From Bacteroidales bacterium (GTDB lineage: Bacteria; Bacteroidota; Bacteroidia; Bacteroidales; F082), in the NCBI GenBank assembly GCA_024400195.1, contig JAKSNC010000020.1, forward strand, positions 1-35,824: a stretch of 35,824 nucleotides of DNA. The letters run 5' to 3'. How positions within the stretch are numbered: the stretch's first letter is position 1; each line of letters begins with the position of its first letter. The notes beneath the pieces are model-generated. The model was not told the origin of the DNA, made no database searches, and saw nothing but the letters and a program-made list of their open reading frames with translations. Both the position numbers and the translations under genes were made by a program. Positions 1-8,566 of the stretch are shown piece by piece.

Positions 1-18
1 TAGGTGCCGCCTCCCTCT

Positions 19-55
19 ACGCCGCCGGACGTTAACGCCCGGCGGCGTTTTTTTT
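19..55 (+). terminator. Rho-independent terminator of an upstream gene
   Basis: A perfect 10-bp GC-rich stem (ACGCCGCCGG at 19-28 pairing with CCGGCGGCGT at 39-48) with a 10-nt loop runs straight into eight Ts (48-55). It points rightwards, so it should end a transcript that enters from the left of the window. That gene itself is not visible. The stretch from 56 to 381 holds the next promoter and an AT-rich leader but no gene I can support. Confidence 0.9.
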
Positions 56-106
56 GTATATATACAATATTAAAGACATCTTTTTTCTTTGTAATTCCAC
101 CTTGTT

Positions 107-138
107 TTTGTCGGACATGGAAATTTTTGATATTTTTG
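107..138 (+). promoter_or_regulatory. Bacteroidota-type promoter for the restriction-modification gene
   Basis: A -33 element TTTG (107-110) is followed after 20 nt by a -7 element TATTTTTG (131-138) and a C. This matches the TTTG-N19/20-TAnnTTTG consensus used by the primary sigma factor of Bacteroidota. The predicted start point near 145 leaves a long AT-rich leader of roughly 235 nt before the coding region. Confidence 0.65.
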
Positions 139-381
139 CATTAAATGCTGAAAGCAATTTTTTGTTACTAATCTTAAACAGATAAGAAATTTCTATCAAG
201 CATACTAAAATTAAAATTTAATTTCAATTGAGTTGGTTATAACACCTGTTTGACAGATAAACATCATACAAATTCAATAATAAGAACAGAAAAATAAAAT
301 TTCAACCGACACATTATTAATCACAGCGTTTGCCGGTTATGCCGAAGAAGACAGGTGAGCACTGCAAAAAGAAAGCGACTT

Positions 382-3300
382 ATGAACAACGACATCAAGA
401 TATATGCCGACCAGGTTTCGGCACTTTACCGCACCGGCGTGACGACCGAGCATTCGTTTCGCGGTTCGCTTCAGACTCTCTTGGAAAGCCTCCTGCCAAA
501 ATACAGGGCCGTCAACGAGCCGCAACGAACGGCCTGCGGCGCACCCGACTACGCACTCGTCGGAAAAAACGACAACCTCCCATACGCCTATATCGAGGCT
601 AAAGACTTGTTCGACAACGACCTGCGCGGCATCAACGCCAAAGGCCACAAAGAACAGTTCGACCGCTACAAACAGGCTCTTTCGCGAGTGGCCTTCACCG
701 ACTACCTGTCGTTTTATTTCTACGTTGACGGCGAACTGAAAGACTCCGTGACGCTGCTTGAACAGAACGTCAAAGGCGGTTTCTCGATTACCAACGAAGA
801 CAAATTCGTCAACCTCCTCAACGAATGGGCCGACTGCAGCCTACAGCCCGTTAACAGCGCAACACGCCTCGCACAGATCATGGCGCACAAGGCCAAACTG
901 CTCGCCGACGTCATCTGCAAATCGCTGAAAGACGACGAAAGCACCGAGATACAAGGACAATACGACACTTTCCGCCACGTGCTCATCCACGACCTCACCG
1001 AAGAATCGTTCGCCGACCTCTACGCACAGACCATCGCATACGGCATGTTCGCGGCACGCCTCTACGACAAGACCCCGGAAGACTTCAGCCGACAGGAAGC
1101 CGCCTCGCTCATCCCATCATCCAACCCCTTCCTCCGCAAGATTTTCCAGTCTATCGCGGGCTACGACTTAGACAGCCGCATCGCCTGGATCGTTGACGAC
1201 CTCGCGAAAGCCTTTGCCGTCACCGATATGGACAAAATCATGGGGCGCTACCAACAGAACTCGCTGCACCAGGACCCGCTGATTCACTTCTACGAAGACT
1301 TCCTCGCCGCCTACAACCCCGCCCTGCGCAAATCGTGCGGCGTCTATTACACGCCAAACTCCGTGGTGAGCTTCATCGTCCACGCCATCGACGACATACT
1401 TGTCCGCGACTTCGGTCTTGCCGACGGACTCGCCGACGACGGCAAGATGACGAAAAAAGTCCGCGAACCACAAGGCAGCAAGATGATTGACAAGACCTTC
1501 CACCGCGTGCAGATTCTCGACCCCGCCACCGGAACCGGCACTTTTTTAGCCGAAACGGTGCGCCAAATTTACAAAAAGTTTGAAGGCAACGAGGGAATGT
1601 GGCCCGGTTATGTGGAACAGAGCCTGCGCCCGCGTCTCCACGGATTCGAACTGCTGATGGCACCTTACACCATCACGCACCTCAAACTCGATATGATGCT
1701 CCACGGCGACCAAAACAGCCGACACCGCCTCGGCGTGTATCTCACCAACTCCTTGGAAGAATGCCACCCCGACACCGGAACGCTCTGGGCGCAATGGCTC
1801 AGCGAGGAAAGCACCGCCGCCAACGCCATCAAACGCGACACGCCCGTTATGGTGATGATGGGAAACCCGCCGTATTCCGTCTCGTCGAGCAACAAAGGCG
1901 AATGGATTTCGCATTTAGTTGATGACTATAAAAAAGACCTGAACGAGCGTAATATACAGCCGTTGAGCGACGACTATATAAAGTTCATCCGTCTCGGGCA
2001 ATACTATATCGAGCGCAACGGCTCCGGTATTTTGGGCTATATCAGCAATAATTCTTATTTAGACGGACTGATTCACAGGCAGATGCGCAAAACGCTGCTC
2101 GAAGTTTTCGACGATATTTACATCGTAAACCTGCACGGCAACAGCAAACGCAAGGAGACCGCGCCCGACGGCGGCAAGGACGAAAGCGTGTTCGACATTA
2201 TGGTCGGCACAAACATCGCGCTGTTCGTGAAACATAATGATAAAAAGAAGAAAGGCAAACTTGCGACAGTCCATTATCTTGACCTTTACGGTTTGCGCAA
2301 AAACAAATACGAGGCACTTGACGCGCTTACCATTGAAAATGCCAATTGGCAAATGCTTGAATGTAAGGCCCCGAACTATTTCTTCGTGCCGAAAGATTTC
2401 GGATTGCAGGATGAATATGAGAAAGGTGTGAAAATTGATGAGCTGTTTTCGGTGTTTAATTCAGGAATAAAAACGCAACGTGATGATGCATCTGTTTTCT
2501 TTGACCGTCAAACTAGAGACTTAATGATAGAGGATTTTAATAATCTGTCTGAAATAGATTTAAAAATCAAATATCAATTTAAAGATGTACGTGATTGGCA
2601 GGTTAATACGGCAAAGAATGATGTGATACATAATGCACGTTTGTGTGAATATGTTTCTTATAGACCTTTTGATAATAGATATTGTATTTATACAGGAAAA
2701 ACCAAAGGTGTAATGGGATATCCCAGATATGAAACAATGCGCCACATGCTTAAAGAAAATTGTGGAATAGTAATAATGCGCAAGCAGCAAAACACAGAAA
2801 ATTTTAAGGCTCTTTTTATTTCGAACGAAATAATTGATTTAAATTATTACGGCTTTCAAACTTATTTATTTCCTCTTTACCTCTACGATGCCGACGGCAC
2901 TCGCCGTTACAATATGAAGACGGAGTTGCTTGGCGGCCGCAATCCGGAGGAGTTTTTCGCCTACGCTTACGCAGTGCTGCATTCGCCGGCGTACCGCGAG
3001 AAATATAGGGAGTTCCTCAAGATAGACTTCCCGCGCATTCCATCGCCGGAAGACGAGACTGAGTATCAACGTCTTGTGGTGCTTGGCCAGCAGCTGATAG
3101 ATCTTCACCTGATGCGTGTTCAACAGCCGATGGCGGCATTGCCGAAGTTCCCTATTGCGGGAAGCAATGTCGTGGAGGCCGTTAAATACGAGAACGGCAA
3201 GGTGTTCATAAACACCGCACAATATTTCGACGGCGTGAGTCAGACGGCGTGGGAGTTCTTCATCGGCGGCTACCAGCCGGCACAGAAGTGGCTCAAGGAC

Positions 3301-3399
3301 CGCAAAGGACGCACGTTGAATTTGGACGACATCCGTCATTATCAGCAGGTTGTCGCCATTTTGGACAAGACCGACGCGTTGATGAAGGAGATAGGATAA
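382..3399 (+). CDS. Single-chain restriction-modification enzyme (type ISP-like/IIG, no helicase)
   Basis: Predicted to methylate adenine at a specific site and to cut DNA lacking the mark, in one polypeptide of about 1005 residues. Seen: an N-terminal nuclease of the PD-(D/E)xK type (P55-D56, E72-A-K74); an N6-adenine methyltransferase core with motif I DPATGTGTF (from about residue 380) and catalytic NPPY (495-498); and a C-terminal type ISP-like specificity region (about 620-1005). The helicase domain that separates nuclease from methylase in true type ISP enzymes is absent, as in many Bacteroidota homologues. The frame is open from a GTG at 355, but I chose the ATG at 382 because recognisable homology begins there. 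It stands alone: no separate R, M or S gene is nearby. Codons for about residues 687-833 are far more AT-rich than the rest, suggesting an exchanged recognition domain. The recognition sequence cannot be read from the protein. Confidence 0.9.
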   Translation: MNNDIKIYADQVSALYRTGVTTEHSFRGSLQTLLESLLPKYRAVNEPQRTACGAPDYALVGKNDNLPYAYIEAKDLFDNDLRGINAKGHKEQFDRYKQALSRVAFTDYLSFYFYVDGELKDSVTLLEQNVKGGFSITNEDKFVNLLNEWADCSLQPVNSATRLAQIMAHKAKLLADVICKSLKDDESTEIQGQYDTFRHVLIHDLTEESFADLYAQTIAYGMFAARLYDKTPEDFSRQEAASLIPSSNPFLRKIFQSIAGYDLDSRIAWIVDDLAKAFAVTDMDKIMGRYQQNSLHQDPLIHFYEDFLAAYNPALRKSCGVYYTPNSVVSFIVHAIDDILVRDFGLADGLADDGKMTKKVREPQGSKMIDKTFHRVQILDPATGTGTFLAETVRQIYKKFEGNEGMWPGYVEQSLRPRLHGFELLMAPYTITHLKLDMMLHGDQNSRHRLGVYLTNSLEECHPDTGTLWAQWLSEESTAANAIKRDTPVMVMMGNPPYSVSSSNKGEWISHLVDDYKKDLNERNIQPLSDDYIKFIRLGQYYIERNGSGILGYISNNSYLDGLIHRQMRKTLLEVFDDIYIVNLHGNSKRKETAPDGGKDESVFDIMVGTNIALFVKHNDKKKKGKLATVHYLDLYGLRKNKYEALDALTIENANWQMLECKAPNYFFVPKDFGLQDEYEKGVKIDELFSVFNSGIKTQRDDASVFFDRQTRDLMIEDFNNLSEIDLKIKYQFKDVRDWQVNTAKNDVIHNARLCEYVSYRPFDNRYCIYTGKTKGVMGYPRYETMRHMLKENCGIVIMRKQQNTENFKALFISNEIIDLNYYGFQTYLFPLYLYDADGTRRYNMKTELLGGRNPEEFFAYAYAVLHSPAYREKYREFLKIDFPRIPSPEDETEYQRLVVLGQQLIDLHLMRVQQPMAALPKFPIAGSNVVEAVKYENGKVFINTAQYFDGVSQTAWEFFIGGYQPAQKWLKDRKGRTLNLDDIRHYQQVVAILDKTDALMKEIG

Positions 3400-3410
3400 G
3401 GGGAAAAAGC

Positions 3411-3438
3411 ACAACGGCGAGCCAAGGCTCGCCGTTGT
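3411..3438. terminator. Shared hairpin terminator between convergent genes
   Basis: A perfect 13-bp inverted repeat (ACAACGGCGAGCC at 3411-3423, its complement at 3426-3438) lies between the stop codons of the plus-strand methylase/nuclease and the minus-strand Ig-like lipoprotein. Read on the minus strand it is followed by GCTTTTT, a good U-tract. On the plus strand the tract is poorer (TATTTCCC). It probably serves both transcripts. Confidence 0.8.
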
Positions 3439-3461
3439 TATTTCCCATGAAACTCACGTTT

Positions 3462-5039
3462 CTATTCCGCTGCGGTGTGGAACAGTTCCAAGTGTATGTC
3501 GCTCCTGATGCCGTATTCCTCGTCGAACGAGAAATAGATGAGGTAATAGTCGGTGTTCGCCGAATTACAGTGGTAGTAGCCGTCGGGATGGATCGTGTAG
3601 TCGCCGCTCAACAGTTGGATGTACGAATCCGCCGAGATGATGTCCAACGCCATGTTGAGGAGGTTATCGTTCTCAATCCACCAGTTCACGTAAGTCTTCT
3701 TCTGCATTGACACATAGTATTTCGTGTCGTTGGTGGTGTGGAATGTCGCATCGACGCCGTGGGCGTAGATGTTCTCGATGGTGACGGTGATGTCGTTGCC
3801 CGACGGGTTCATCGGGGCGGTCGTGAACTGCTGAGTGAACACTTCTGACGTTGGCACGCCGCCTTCGTCAAAGCCGTAAACGTAGATCACGAACTCTGTG
3901 TCGTAGCCGATGAAGTTGTTGAAGTCGTAGATCTGGCCGGAGAACATCCCGGTGTGGCAGGCCTCAAGCATTGTGCTGATCCAGTTGTTGCCGTATACGA
4001 ATTGGAACCAGCTCTGTTCGAAGCCGAAGATGCCGAGCTCGCTGTAGGTGCTTTCCTGGTCGAACTTCGACTTTGTCATGCCATAGACGTAATATGTCTT
4101 GGTGTTGTCGTTGGGGATGACCTTGAATTCGGCGTTGTTCGGCGTGATGTTGGAGACCTGGATCTCAAACGCAAGACCTTCCGGCTCGGCGTTCACCTTC
4201 ACGTTGCAGACAGCCTCGACGCCGTCAACGGTGACTTTGATTTCGGCGTTTCCCTCCGCGACCGCCGTGACCAAACCGTTCTCATCGACTGTCGCCACTT
4301 CGGCGTTTGAAGAAGTCCAAGCGACATTCTCATAGACCGCGTCTTGTGGTTCGACCGTGAATGAAAGCTGTGTTGTCTCGCCTTCCATAAGCTCGATTGA
4401 TGTCTCATTCAAAATGACGTTTTCCACGTGAACGGCAGGCTCTTTCACTAACAGGATACATGTCGCCTCAACGTCATCGACCGCGACTTTTATTCCGACG
4501 GCACCTGCCGCGACTGCTGTCACCAAGCCGTTTTCATCAACGGTGGCCTTTGTCTCGTCGGTGCTTGACCACACGACGTTTTCGTACATCGCGTTTTCTG
4601 GCTCGACGGTGAATGTGAGCTGGAACGTCTCGCCTTCAAAAAGCTCAATTGATGTCTCATTCAAAATGACGTTTTCAACATGGATGACTTCCTTGTTGAC
4701 GAACACCTTGCACTCGTCTTCTTTGCCATCGACGGCGATTTTGATCATGGCCTCGCCTTCAGCCACCGCCGTGACAAGTCCGAGCGTATCGACTATCGCG
4801 ACCTCAGCGTCAGAAGAAGTCCAGATGGCCTTATCATATACGGCATCCTGCGGTTCAACGGTGAATGAAAGTTGGAATGTGTCTCCTTCGAGGAGCGCCA
4901 CGATGCTGTCGGACAGATTAACTTTCTCCACGAGAATTTCTGTCGGTTCAACTGGTTTGACGGGGTCGTCTTTCTTGCATGAAATCATCAATGCCACGAA
5001 GCTGAGCATCAATGCGATGAATGTTTTTGTTCTTTTCAT
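3462..5039 (-). CDS. Lipoprotein with three Ig-like (Big_2) repeats
   Basis: A 525-residue probable surface or periplasmic lipoprotein. Residues 1-20 form a signal peptide ending in a lipobox (MISC, lipidated Cys21) followed by KKDD. Three 84-residue Big_2 domains follow (about 37-120, 121-204, 205-288), each with the hallmark block LVTAVAxG.A.IKVxVDG. The last 235 residues contain Fn3-like beta segments (ITPNNAEFKV; a related block near IENIYAHGVDATF) and end in a Tyr-rich unique region with no recognised catalytic motif. Big_2 domains usually act as adhesive or spacer modules. The ligand is unknown. It is monocistronic: it has a private terminator downstream and about 120 bp of AT-rich DNA before the next gene upstream. 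The domains are nearly identical at DNA level, so copy number may vary by recombination. Confidence 0.85.
   Translation of the reverse strand: MKRTKTFIALMLSFVALMISCKKDDPVKPVEPTEILVEKVNLSDSIVALLEGDTFQLSFTVEPQDAVYDKAIWTSSDAEVAIVDTLGLVTAVAEGEAMIKIAVDGKEDECKVFVNKEVIHVENVILNETSIELFEGETFQLTFTVEPENAMYENVVWSSTDETKATVDENGLVTAVAAGAVGIKVAVDDVEATCILLVKEPAVHVENVILNETSIELMEGETTQLSFTVEPQDAVYENVAWTSSNAEVATVDENGLVTAVAEGNAEIKVTVDGVEAVCNVKVNAEPEGLAFEIQVSNITPNNAEFKVIPNDNTKTYYVYGMTKSKFDQESTYSELGIFGFEQSWFQFVYGNNWISTMLEACHTGMFSGQIYDFNNFIGYDTEFVIYVYGFDEGGVPTSEVFTQQFTTAPMNPSGNDITVTIENIYAHGVDATFHTTNDTKYYVSMQKKTYVNWWIENDNLLNMALDIISADSYIQLLSGDYTIHPDGYYHCNSANTDYYLIYFSFDEEYGIRSDIHLELFHTAAE
4176..4931 (-). repeat. Three tandem 252-bp coding repeats (Big_2 domains)
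   Basis: The Ig-like region has an exact period of 252 bp. For example GATGTCTCATTCAAAATGAC starts at 4399 and again at 4651. The two gene-distal copies are more alike than either is to the first, which suggests a recent duplication. Confidence 0.85.
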
Positions 5040-5162
5040 ATTTTACTTATATTATATAAAACGTTAAATATCAGTATTTTATGCTTTTTAAAAATGTATT
5101 TTTCTTTTTATGCCCCTTATTTCGTTGAATTTACAGAACCCACCCGAAGGTTTTGTAATTTC

Positions 5163-6194
5163 TTATTTCTCTTCAAAATAACCGCTCACGAAGGCTTTTA
5201 GCTCGTTGATGTCAGTTGGTTTTGCCACGATGGTTCCGTTTTTGTCGAGGACGACTTGCTGCGGTATGAAGTTGATGAAGTACGTCCTTCCCGCCGCACA
5301 ATCCCAGCCGCGCAAATCGGAAAGATGATTGCTCCACACAAGGCCGTCGTTGGCAATGGCCTCAAGCCAGAGTTCTTTTTTCTTGTCGAAAGAAATGCTG
5401 AGAATATCTAAACCTTTGTCTTTGAACTGGTTATAAAGCAGTACGACTTCCGGGTTGTCTTTTCTGCAGTCTGGACACCACGAAGCCCAGAAGTCAATCA
5501 CGAGAAGTTCGCCCTTTCCAACGAAATCTGAAATTTTAGCTTCGTTGCCGTCAACATCGGGGAGAACGACGTCGGTAAAAGGTTGCCCGATTTGGACGCG
5601 TGCCATCGCCGCTATCATTGCACGCACGTTTTCAACATAAACGCCGTTGTTGCCGTCGAAGCCGCCAATAAGTTCGTTCAGCATATCATAACCTAAAAAA
5701 CGGCGGAATTTGTAGAAGAGATACGCACCAAGTCCGTTATCGCTGTTTTCGCGAATGTTTTTCACTATGCAGTCCAACAGAACTTGTTCATTATCAGAAC
5801 TCATCAACGTTGAAAGTTCTGCGTTGACGGCATCCATCTTTTTGTGCATATCGCTGTCAACAGACGTGTTGGCGATGTTTTCATTATCCATTTTTATTGT
5901 CAAATCGCGATTATCAGTGAAAAACACAAATGGACGACTTGCGGCATCAAAAGCGAGATAGAAAGGCTCCGTATATTTGCCTTTTTCAATTGTAATATTT
6001 GCTTTTCCGTTGGAAATCAACGCACTATCGATGGTTGAAAATTCGTTTTCGGCGACAAGTGCACGGATGTAAACCATTTCGTTTTCGTGACTGTCGTTTT
6101 CAATTTTAACGGAAAAGGAATTTTTATCACTGCACGAGCATAATGTTGCGGCGATAATGGTCAAAACTGCTAAAAAAGATTTTTTGCAATACAT
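5163..6194 (-). CDS. TlpA/ResA-like thiol-disulfide oxidoreductase lipoprotein
   Basis: A 343-residue periplasmic thioredoxin-fold protein. An N-terminal signal with lipobox (LCSC, Cys21) is followed by a beta-rich domain like DUF4369 (about 27-120), a helical linker, and a C-terminal AhpC/TSA-type thioredoxin domain (about 201-343). The redox motif WASWCPDC (Cys240, Cys243) is intact and the cis-proline loop is FIPQQ (Pro311). This architecture is common in Bacteroidota and is used for disulfide reduction, often linked to cytochrome maturation or heme handling. The substrate here is unknown. The start lies only 17 bp after mreD, so it may be transcribed with the mre genes. In many relatives this position is held by the penicillin-binding protein and rodA genes, so the neighbour is unexpected. 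Confidence 0.9.
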   Translation of the reverse strand: MYCKKSFLAVLTIIAATLCSCSDKNSFSVKIENDSHENEMVYIRALVAENEFSTIDSALISNGKANITIEKGKYTEPFYLAFDAASRPFVFFTDNRDLTIKMDNENIANTSVDSDMHKKMDAVNAELSTLMSSDNEQVLLDCIVKNIRENSDNGLGAYLFYKFRRFLGYDMLNELIGGFDGNNGVYVENVRAMIAAMARVQIGQPFTDVVLPDVDGNEAKISDFVGKGELLVIDFWASWCPDCRKDNPEVVLLYNQFKDKGLDILSISFDKKKELWLEAIANDGLVWSNHLSDLRGWDCAAGRTYFINFIPQQVVLDKNGTIVAKPTDINELKAFVSGYFEEK

Positions 6195-6211
6195 ATTTAT
6201 TTGATTTATAA

Positions 6212-6736
6212 TTATTTTAAAATATTTTTTCTTCTCGTGGTGAAGACGGAGGTGATTATCGTAATGAATACGGCTGATGTCGTCACGCCGAGCAGGATTT
6301 GAATCAGTATTATGCCGAAAAGTCTGAAACTGAATGCTTCCAGCAGGAAAAGTACGAAGTTGTGTGCCAAAAGCAGAATCAGCATGTAGATGGTGAAACG
6401 TCCTCTCCCCATTTCGAATGGCGATGGTTCTCCGATGTTTTTGATGTCGTCGCCGACAAACATCGTCTTTATCACAAACGGCCGCACAAAGGCTGAGAAT
6501 GTCGTCGCGGCGGCGTTTAATCCCGGCGTTCCGGCAAAGATGTCAATGACCAAACCGGTGAAAAAACCTATCGTCATCACAAGGCTGTCGCTCATCTTCG
6601 TCGGCAGAAGCATCACAAAAAGCACATAGACGTATGGGTGAATGTATCTTCCGAAACGTATATTGTCAATGACGAGAATCTGCAACAAAACGAGCCCGAT
6701 AAATCTTAATATGTTGATTATCACCTTATTATTCAT
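6212..6736 (-). CDS. mreD: Rod shape-determining protein MreD
   Basis: A 174-residue integral membrane protein with about five hydrophobic segments and the family feature of a short N-terminal helix followed by IRFGRYIHPYVYVLFVMLLP. MreD is the inner-membrane partner of MreC in the elongasome that guides side-wall peptidoglycan synthesis. Its start codon overlaps the end of mreC by 8 bp, which indicates translational coupling. The family is poorly conserved in sequence, so the identification rests on hydrophobicity, length and its fixed place after mreC. Confidence 0.9.
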   Translation of the reverse strand: MNNKVIINILRFIGLVLLQILVIDNIRFGRYIHPYVYVLFVMLLPTKMSDSLVMTIGFFTGLVIDIFAGTPGLNAAATTFSAFVRPFVIKTMFVGDDIKNIGEPSPFEMGRGRFTIYMLILLLAHNFVLFLLEAFSFRLFGIILIQILLGVTTSAVFITIITSVFTTRRKNILK

Positions 6737-7523
6737 CGTTTGTCGTTTTATAGAGTGTTTCTATTTCGTCTGCTTCGCGGTCGCCGACGATGAAGACGTT
6801 ACGGAGCGTGCCGAAATCAGTCGCAAAACGTATCTGCGCCCTGTTGAAGTCTTTCGACGGCGAAGTGTAGAAATTTTCGACGGTTCCTATGAGCATATCC
6901 GCAGGAAATGACGACGAGAAACCGCTTGTCACGATAGTATCGCCTTGTTGCAGAGTGAGATGTGTCGGAATGTCGGTCATCACTCCGAAACGGCTGTTCA
7001 GTCCGTCCCATGTAACCGTTGCTGTATGTCCGCTGTCTTTCAGTCTTGCGCTGATGACAGAATACGGATTCAGCAGGCTGACGACGGTGGAATAATGCGT
7101 TCCCACTTCGGCCACAATACCGACGATGCCATCTGCTCCGAAAACACCCATATCTGGTGATATTCCGTCGATGCTGCCCCTGTTTATGACGATGTAGTTT
7201 TTCTCTCTGTGAATGTCGTTTCTGACGACTTTTGCGCTGAGGAAAAAGTATCTCGCACTGTCGGCAGGCTGCTTTTCTTCAAACTTATTAAGGAGGAAAG
7301 TGTTGTAATTCAGTAACGCTTCGTTTTGTTCTTTCAAGGAAAGATAATCTCCAATCTCTTTTTCCAAAGAAAGCACAGGTCCGGCGATGCTGTTGAACGA
7401 TTTCGCGACGCTTCTGCTATGGAAAGGCTGGCTGTTAATAAACATAAAAACAGCGACACTTTCTAATAACACAAAGAGTATCAGGAAGATATGTTTTTGT
7501 ATGAATGAAAACAGCCCGACCAT
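6729..7523 (-). CDS. mreC: Rod shape-determining protein MreC
   Basis: A 264-residue bitopic membrane protein. It has one transmembrane helix (about 11-29), a short coiled coil (about 50-83), then the beta-barrel periplasmic domain with the conserved stretches NYIVINRGSIDGI, MGVFGADGIVGIV and LQQGDTIVTSGFSSSFPADMLIG. MreC links cytoplasmic MreB filaments to the periplasmic cell-wall synthases. It starts 8 bp after the mreB stop and overlaps mreD by 8 bp, a tight operon. Confidence 0.95.
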   Translation of the reverse strand: MVGLFSFIQKHIFLILFVLLESVAVFMFINSQPFHSRSVAKSFNSIAGPVLSLEKEIGDYLSLKEQNEALLNYNTFLLNKFEEKQPADSARYFFLSAKVVRNDIHREKNYIVINRGSIDGISPDMGVFGADGIVGIVAEVGTHYSTVVSLLNPYSVISARLKDSGHTATVTWDGLNSRFGVMTDIPTHLTLQQGDTIVTSGFSSSFPADMLIGTVENFYTSPSKDFNRAQIRFATDFGTLRNVFIVGDREADEIETLYKTTNDE

Positions 7524-7531
7524 TATCCGGA

Positions 7532-8554
7532 TTATTTAATCAGGAATGGGAATCTGTCGAAGTTTTTAAGAGCGATGCCTGTTCCTCTTGCGACGGCACG
7601 CAGCGGGTCTTCTGCGACGTGAATCGGCAGGTGTGTCTTGGCGTTGAGGCGTTGATCCAAACCTCTTAGCAGCGCGCCGCCTCCGGTGAGGTAGATGCCC
7701 GTATGATAGATGTCGGCTGCAAGTTCCGGCGGGGTCTGTTCGAGTGCCTGAAGAATGGCCGTCTCGATTTTCGACACTGTTTTGTCTAAGCATCCGGCAA
7801 TCTCGGAGTAGTTGACTTCAATTTCCTTCGGAATGCCGGTGAGCAGGTTGCAACCCGACACGACGTAGTTCGCCGGTGGGTTCTCGAGTTCGGTAAGTGC
7901 CGCGCCGACGTGTATCTTGACTTGTTCGGCGGAGCGTTCGCCGATGCTGAGGTTGTGCTCCCTCTTCATAAACTCGATGATGTCGTCGGTGAAGTCGTCG
8001 CCTGCAATGCGGATTGACTTATTGTTGACGATGCCGCCGAGGGCGATGACGGCGATTTCCGAAGTGCCGCCGCCTATATCGACTATCATGTTGCCCATCG
8101 GTTCGAGGACGTCGATGCCGATACCTATTGCCGCCGCCATCGGTTCGTGAATCAGTTTGACTTCTTTTGCTCCGGCTTGTTCTGCCGAATCTTTGACGGC
8201 TCTTTCCTCAACCTCGGTGATGCCAGAAGGTATGCAGATGACCATCTTCAGCGCGGGTGGAAAAAGACTGTTTCCGAATTTTATCTGTTTTATCATCTCG
8301 CGCATCATATATTCCGCAGCCTGAAAATCAGCGATGACGCCGTCGCGCAGCGGCCTGATGGTCTTGATGTTTTCGTGTGTGCGTCCGTGCATCATCATTG
8401 CACGTTTGCCGACAGCCATGATACTGCCTTTGTCTCTGTCTATTGCCACGATGGAAGGCTCGTCAATCACGACTTGATCGTTGTAAATCATAATCGTGTT
8501 GGCTGTTCCGAGGTCGATGGCGAGTTCTTTGTTAAAGAATGAAAATAGTCCCAT
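7532..8554 (-). CDS. mreB: Actin-like cell-shape protein MreB
   Basis: A 340-residue actin-family ATPase forming membrane-associated filaments that orient the elongation machinery. Seen: phosphate-1 loop IDLGTANTIMI near the N terminus, phosphate-2 DIGGGTSEIAVIALGG, adenosine motif LTGGGALLRGLD, and the signature EPMAAAIGIGIDV. Length is normal. It is the first mre gene, 12 bp downstream of purH, the usual order in Bacteroidota. Confidence 0.98.
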   Translation of the reverse strand: MGLFSFFNKELAIDLGTANTIMIYNDQVVIDEPSIVAIDRDKGSIMAVGKRAMMMHGRTHENIKTIRPLRDGVIADFQAAEYMMREMIKQIKFGNSLFPPALKMVICIPSGITEVEERAVKDSAEQAGAKEVKLIHEPMAAAIGIGIDVLEPMGNMIVDIGGGTSEIAVIALGGIVNNKSIRIAGDDFTDDIIEFMKREHNLSIGERSAEQVKIHVGAALTELENPPANYVVSGCNLLTGIPKEIEVNYSEIAGCLDKTVSKIETAILQALEQTPPELAADIYHTGIYLTGGGALLRGLDQRLNAKTHLPIHVAEDPLRAVARGTGIALKNFDRFPFLIK

Positions 8555-8566
8555 GTGAAATATTTT

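Noticed and set aside
1-18. TAG at the first bases as the stop of an upstream gene
   Set aside because: Too little sequence to decide the frame. Only the terminator after it is reported.
1168-1914. Long open frames on the strand opposite the restriction enzyme and other genes
   Set aside because: They are antisense shadows caused by high GC and codon structure of real genes, with no family features.
382-3399. Full type ISP enzyme or phage-defence helicase system
   Set aside because: No helicase motifs lie between the nuclease and methylase parts, and no companion defence genes were found next to it.
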